Shown here piece by piece: positions 18,896 to 22,962 of a DNA stretch of 22,962 bases. The number at the start of each line of letters is the position of its first letter. Position 1 is the first letter of the stretch. The notes beneath the pieces are model-generated. The model was given only the letters and a program-made list of their open reading frames with translations. It was not told the DNA's origin and made no database searches. This DNA comes from Hyphochytrium catenoides (Eukaryota; Sar; Hyphochytriomycetes; Hyphochytriales; Hyphochytriaceae): assembly GCA_900088475.1 (NCBI GenBank), contig FLMG01004104.1:1-22962 (forward strand). Reading direction: 5' to 3'. The translations under genes were made by a program, and so were the position numbers.

Positions 18896-19216
18896 ATGTT
18901 GGTATTGGGACATTTCATGCTCCCTGTTCTACTGCTCATAACTACTGCCTACAACCTTAGAAACTGCGAAAAACCTACAGACCCGTGACGAAGTTTTGCT
19001 TATCATCAGGAAGGCACTGGGCGGTGTCTCTGTCAAGGCAAGCGAGTCCTATCAGCTGTGTTCTGTAGACAAGTCTTCAGACATTTTGACCCAGCAACCT
19101 TCAACCTAAATCCTCATCCCCTTCGGAACCTCAGACAAATGTTGTGGTTATCTAATCCTAAACCGCCCTCCATGCTAAGCCAGAAAATATATTCCCAATC
19201 ACTGTCTGAACCATAG
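18896..19216 (+). CDS. Candidate secreted peptide precursor, 78 residues, two exons
   Basis: Exon 18896-18984 encodes a clear signal-peptide-like start (MLVLGHFMLPVLLLITTAYN) followed by a short tail with one cysteine. A donor GTGACG and the acceptor TTCTGTAG bound an 84-nt intron. Exon 19069-19216 continues in phase for about 49 codons to TAG. The mature part is rich in Pro, Asn, Leu and Gln (for example FDPATFNLNPHPLRNLRQ) and has no recognised family. A TATA box lies about 300 bp upstream. Both frames would be too short to be noticed unspliced (30 and 49 codons). Chance remains possible, and without the splice the frame stops after 30 residues. Confidence 0.3.
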
Positions 19217-19332
19217 CCGCCGCTCCCACTCGTTGTATGTTAAAGGTGGCGATGGTAATACCTAAACATTCGCCGCAGTATCTTGTACAGATCTAAAAAG
19301 TTGCTCATACTTTCTCCATCTGTTATGTAAGT

Positions 19333-19463
19333 TGTACTCTCTCTCTCTCTCCCTCTCTCTCTCTCTCTTCCCCACTCTCTCCCTCTCTCTTTTTCTCTTT
19401 CTCTTTCTTTCTCTTTCTTTTTCTTTCTCTCACGCACTCTCTCTTTTTCTCTCTTTTTCTCTC

Positions 19464-19532
<69 letters not shown>

Positions 19533-19546
19533 TTCTGTTTGTCTCA
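19333..19546 (+). repeat. CT microsatellite upstream of the carbonic anhydrase gene
   Basis: About 210 bp of pyrimidine. CT runs alternate with TTTTTCTCTC blocks and end in a pure CT run of more than 50 bp. The pyrimidines are on the coding strand of the gene that starts at 19904. Confidence 0.95.
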
Positions 19547-19903
19547 GCCGCTGCCCTTTAACCTTCGAGAAGCTGCTGTCGCGGGGGTTGACGATGATTT
19601 GCAGGAGGGAATAAGACCAGCACATCCGAGAAAGCAGAGAGGGAAGAGCAAGCGGCCTCACGGACCGAATGAGAAGCAACGCCTTAGCTTTAGACGGGAC
19701 AGGTCTGACTGACAAACACACGACACCGAGATAGAAGCGAAGAAGCCAGTGGCAGTTGAAGCTGGACATCTCTTCTGATTGCTTGAGACCCAAAGCCGCC
19801 TCAATCGACAAGCCCCCAAACTCATTTCTCCCTTCAGCCCCGCAAGTTGAGCTTCAAAAAGGAACATTCAGCCCCGCTCAGGAACTGCTCATCATTAAAA
19901 AAC
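19547..19903 (+). other. Probable leader of the carbonic anhydrase gene
   Basis: No separate gene is visible. The carbonic anhydrase frame is open upstream to an earlier ATG at 19847, which would add 19 polar residues. The ATG at 19904 is preferred because it begins a canonical presequence. Confidence 0.45.
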
Positions 19904-21514
19904 ATGAGACTTTCTGGTCTGACGTCCCTTGCCAATCAGCTCCATGGTGTCTCAGTCAGGAGCTCTTTGCGCCCGATTGGAGCCAGAGCTTATCATGTAT
20001 CTCCTATGCAGAAGTCTGGCCTCATCTACCCTGGCTCCCGTAATGTGGGCTTGAACTCCCCCTCTTCTGCTGAAGCGCGTACTGGCAGAGACGCTGCAGG
20101 CGTCATCGCGCCTAATCACATCATTGGGCGCTCCAACTGCACTTGCGCTTCTTGCCAAGGAGCCATGGGCCTGAACATGGGCATTGGCCATAGCAGCAAC
20201 GAGCATGCTGAGCTCGTTAGGCAGCATTCTACCAAGGCAGGCAAAAGCATCAATGAAGAGAGGTTAGGATCTCAAATTTTCTTTCGGACTATCTGATTTT
20301 TGGGGGCTCAATAAAGGCCAAACGTCTCTGCAGGCTGAACTCTATGGTTGGTATGAAGAGAATCTTCGAGGCCAACAAACGTTGGGTGGACCAGAAGACC
20401 AAGGAGAATCCAAAGTACTTTGAAAACCTCAAAAAGGGCCAGCAACCCCGATACCTCTTCATTGGCTGCTCTGACAGCCGTGTCCCTGCCAATGAGATCA
20501 CTGGTACCTAGTCTGAAATGAGAGGAATGATGTCTTCAACTGCACACTTGAAAGCTAACTTCTCTTTCTCTTGGTTATTCTATGCAGGCCTCGAGGCAGG
20601 AGAGCTGTTCGTGCATAGAAACATCGCCAACATGGTCGTGCACACGGACATCAATCTTCTCTCAGTCGTGCAGTACGCTGTAGAGCACCTACGCGTTAAG
20701 GACATCATCGTCTGCGGGCACTACGGCTGTGGAGGCGTTCTCGCTGCGATGCACAACAAGGATCTAGGGCTCATTGACAACTGGCTGCGCAACATTCGTG
20801 ATGGTATGGAATCAACATGCAACCCAACCTTGGCTCTTTGGCCTCAGGACTTACCTCATGCTCGCTCTCATAACAGTGAGCAGGATACATCAGAAGGAAC
20901 TGATGGAGATCAAGGATGAGACTAAGCGCCACGAGCGTCTTATTGAACTCAATGTGCAGGAGCAATGCATCAATCTCTTCAAGAATGGAATGATCCAGAA
21001 TCACCAGATCAAATATGGTTATCCTCGTATCCATGGTCTCGTCTATGACATTGGCAATGGACGGCTCAAGGTAACTCTTTACTCTATATGCCGTCCTTGA
21101 AATCTGCTAACAGACATCTCTCTTTCTTCTCTGGCTTTCGCCCTTCTCGTATACTCTCTCCTGTTCTTTCTTTCCCTTCCTTAGAAACTGGAGACGAACT
21201 TTGAAGACTACATCAACAAGTATAGCGACATCTACAGCCTCTACAACTTCCGTAGACCCGACTACCATGTCACGAAGACCAAGCTGCAGATCAACTATCT
21301 CAAGGGCCTGTATGACCAGTATTACGACCCAATGAATCAAAACGTGATCAACGCCAACCTGCTATTCAAGGCTCTAAAGGGCGAACCTGAGCTCTTTACA
21401 GCCGAGGACCTTAGCGAGTTGAAAGATAAGCTAGTGGTGGATGATGCAGGGAATGTTGATGTCAAGGAAGTCCTGGACCATGTCTACGAGCTTCCCAAAG
21501 AGAATTTGGCTTAA
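19904..21514 (+). CDS. Beta-class carbonic anhydrase with presequence and extensions, 422 residues
   Basis: Five exons fit in phase: 19904-20262, 20334-20503, 20588-20803, 20877-21070, 21185-21514. The enzyme interconverts CO2 and bicarbonate using zinc. Visible active-site elements are IGCSDSRV (zinc ligand C165, dyad D167/R169), [11 protein letters not shown] and CGHYGCGG (ligands H221 and C224). The first 40 residues ([20 protein letters not shown]) are Arg/Ser-rich without acids, a typical mitochondrial presequence. Animal and fungal beta enzymes usually have about 220-300 residues. This one has about 80 extra residues between presequence and catalytic domain, including CTCASC (two close cysteines), and about 110 after it. 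The C-terminal extension (exon 5) has no family I recognise. The gene is convergent with the cystatin gene and has a CT tract upstream. The enzyme call is very firm; mitochondrial targeting is inference. Confidence 0.93.
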
Positions 21515-21864
21515 AAGCGCCGCCTAAACCTTTCTTTTCCTCAATGATCTAACTAGGCTCTCACTGAAGTTTGCGCTTTATCTCCTCCTGTCCCGCTCTC
21601 TGTCCCTCTCTCTCTGTCCCTCTCTCTTCTGCTTTGTTGTTGTTAGAGAGATAGGCTCTGGTTTAGCTCCATAGGTGATGATAGTAGAGTCTTGTACAAT
21701 GCTAAGGTAATGACGCAATTACAATTCCTGAAACTCATCCGTTCTCAGAAGGTATAGTTCTAGCTATGTCGTGGCTCAACATCGTAGTGAAACCCACCTT
21801 ATTCACTCGTCCCAGCGCCGCCCAACAAAGTATTTCTCTTTGCATTTCTGCATGGTGGACTCTA
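21515..21864. other. Convergent 3' region
   Basis: Between the stop codons of the carbonic anhydrase and cystatin genes. It contains a short CT run near 21595-21630 and no frame of interest, and probably holds both 3' UTRs. Confidence 0.55.
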
Positions 21865-22170
21865 CTATTGCCAGTTCCATGAGGTGAGTGAGTGCTTCCC
21901 GCTAAGGTCTCGGTAAAGCACTGCTTCAGCCTTGCGAACGTTTCCTCCTTCTTGACTCTCAAGCTCCAATTCCATCTGGTAATTAAGGCCTGCAACGACT
22001 TGTTTTCGTGCGGAGACAACTTTCTTGATCTTCCAAGGCCCGCCTTCTTCTCCGCCCTGCTGCTGCTGGAGCCGCTCGTGGAAGAGTGTCACCGCAGCAT
22101 TGGCAGCTTCTAGAATCTGGGGATCGTTTTCGTGGTTCTCAACCTCCTTATATCCCCCGACGGCGGGCAT
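21865..22170 (-). CDS. Cystatin-family cysteine protease inhibitor, 101 residues
   Basis: Single-exon frame from ATG 22170. It has the three parts of the cystatin wedge: an N-terminal Gly pair (G5, G6), the central loop QVVAG (57-61) and a Trp near the C-terminus (W98). The segment between them forms the expected helix (ENDPQILEAANAAVTLFHE). Cystatins block papain-type proteases such as cathepsins. There is no signal peptide and no cysteine, as in intracellular stefins (about 100 residues). The GG-VEN-ENDP opening is closer to plant-type and type 2 cystatins. A Gln/Gly-rich insert lies at about 35-44. The Leu-Ala-Arg-Phe-Ala-Val consensus of plant cystatins is replaced here. An upstream exon adding a signal peptide cannot be excluded, since CAAG directly precedes the ATG. 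Divergent from the small basic gene at 22305. Confidence 0.88.
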   Translation of the reverse strand: MPAVGGYKEVENHENDPQILEAANAAVTLFHERLQQQQGGEEGGPWKIKKVVSARKQVVAGLNYQMELELESQEGGNVRKAEAVLYRDLSGKHSLTSWNWQ

Positions 22171-22304
22171 CTTGATGACAGATCGTTGGCCGTAATTGAA
22201 GAGGCGGCTTGCTTTTCGTTTTTCTTGAACCCTTAGCTTTATCTGCCCTAGTCCGCCAGAAGAGTGTTCTTCGGATTATTCTTCAGAGATTGGCGTGCTC
22301 TCAA
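22171..22304. promoter_or_regulatory. Putative bidirectional promoter
   Basis: Only 134 bp separate the start codons of the minus-strand cystatin and the plus-strand small basic gene. If both gene calls hold, this segment must serve both directions. I see no TATA box. Confidence 0.4.
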
Positions 22305-22620
22305 ATGATGGGTAAATCGTCTACTGGACGAGCTCGAGGAGACGGCCTCCTACAAAGTATGTCTCTGGATGTCTCACACTGGCTCCTTTTCACTTCTTTG
22401 TGCAACCATCCTTGCCCAAGCAGTCAACCGCGCCAACAAGGAGACAGAGCTTCACTCATCATCCAAGAAGTCTGAAGAAGGAAGAATAGATCAAGGAGGA
22501 TCACGAGACGAGAGACAGAGTAGGCACAAAAGGACGGAGAAAGTGTTCAAGAGACAACCTTCAACTTGGGGAACAAGATCAGAACATTCCTCCTGGTTAA
22601 CCCGGATATTATGGGTATAG
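22305..22620 (+). CDS. Small basic protein, about 82 residues, two exons
   Basis: Exon 22305-22356 begins with two ATGs (MMGKSSTGRARGDGLLQ) and ends at a strong donor, A|GTATGT. The acceptor is a tandem AAGCAG, so the second exon starts at 22421 or 22424. The two choices differ by one residue (Thr-Val or Ile at the junction) and both keep the frame to TAG at 22618. The product is hydrophilic and basic, with a charged middle (KKSEEGRIDQGG) and a KRTEKVFKRQ stretch. I do not recognise it. The start fits MGKSS-type small nuclear or ribosome-linked proteins, but that is only an impression. The intron is 64-67 nt, in line with others here. Confidence 0.45.
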
Positions 22621-22744
22621 AGCAACGATATGTAAACCAGGCTAATTTATGGGTTTAGAGTAGCTGGCCGTTAGCGACCCCCTCCAGCTCATCCGTTATT
22701 ATCGCCAGTGCTTCTGCGTTGCATGTTGCGTGGAGCACAGAGGC
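22621..22744. other. Short stretch with no visible feature
   Basis: It lies between the small basic gene and the terminal GA microsatellite. Nothing recognisable. Confidence 0.4.
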
Positions 22745-22766
22745 TTGGGGGACCTGCTGCATGCTC

Positions 22767-22767
22767 C

Positions 22768-22801
<34 letters not shown>

Positions 22802-22962
22802 GGACAAAGAGAGAGAGAGAGAGAGGGAGAATGAGAGAGAGAGAACGAGAGAGAGAGAGAGAGAGGGACAAAGAGAGAGAGAGAGAGAGGAAGAATGAGA
22901 GAGAGAGAACGAGAGAGAGAGAGATAAAAAGAGAGGGAGAATGAGAGAGAGAGAGAAAGAGA
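22767..22962 (+). repeat. GA microsatellite with a 64-bp higher-order unit
   Basis: GA repeats are marked by variant blocks in fixed order: GGGACAAAG, then GGAGAATGAG, then GAGAACGAG. GGGACAAAG recurs at 22801 and 22865, GAGAACGAG at 22841 and 22905, both 64 bp apart. A third, altered copy starts near 22924 and runs off the window. Confidence 0.9.

Noticed and set aside
18985-19009. A 25-nt intron that would also keep the secreted-peptide frame open
   Set aside because: Far shorter than any other intron in the window (64 nt or more). The 84-nt alternative was preferred.

Overview
The window is nuclear DNA of a eukaryote. Several reading frames can only be completed by joining exons across GT-AG introns (64 to about 410 nt, many close to 70-75 nt). 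There are no bacterial operons or ribosome binding sites. Long CT/GA microsatellites run through promoters, introns and gene borders. A CBP-type TAZ zinc finger, a cysteine module like that of animal NPDC1 and a mitochondrial-type beta-carbonic anhydrase suggest an early-branching animal (sponge-like) or a close unicellular relative. One gene resembles a family I associate mainly with fungi and protists. The taxonomic guess is inference and weak.

Layout, left to right. 1-1544: flank with small repeats and a CT tract. 1545-3686 (+): a 713-residue multi-pass membrane protein of unknown family. 5545-4460 (-): a basic, probably nuclear, coiled-coil protein of unknown family, convergent with the first gene. 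5546-7318: no confident gene. 7319-10496 (+): a ten-exon gene, assembled here by splice phase, for a 422-residue type I membrane protein with a signal peptide, a large ectodomain, an NPDC1-like cysteine module next to the membrane and a short basic tail ending in a PDZ-ligand-like motif. 13629-10924 (-): a TAZ zinc-finger protein (826 residues in a three-exon model), convergent with the receptor-like gene. 13630-15957: mostly empty, but it holds a striking 115-nt inverted-repeat element and a doubtful two-exon gene. 17042-15958 (-): a conserved membrane protein, probably mitochondrial. 17663-17352 (-): a doubtful small membrane protein. 17664-19331: a regulatory-looking stretch (TGTCAA cluster, CCAAT boxes, hairpin, TATA box) and a candidate secreted-peptide gene. 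19904-21514 (+): a five-exon beta-carbonic anhydrase with a presequence and unusual extensions. 22170-21865 (-): a cystatin, divergent from a small basic two-exon gene (22305-22620, +). 22745-22962: a GA microsatellite with a 64-bp higher-order period.

The genes do not form an obvious common pathway. The carbonic anhydrase and the 336-residue membrane protein are both plausibly mitochondrial. The receptor-like protein and the candidate secreted peptide belong to the secretory route. The TAZ protein and the basic protein are likely nuclear. All exon models rest on reading frame, phase and splice consensus alone.
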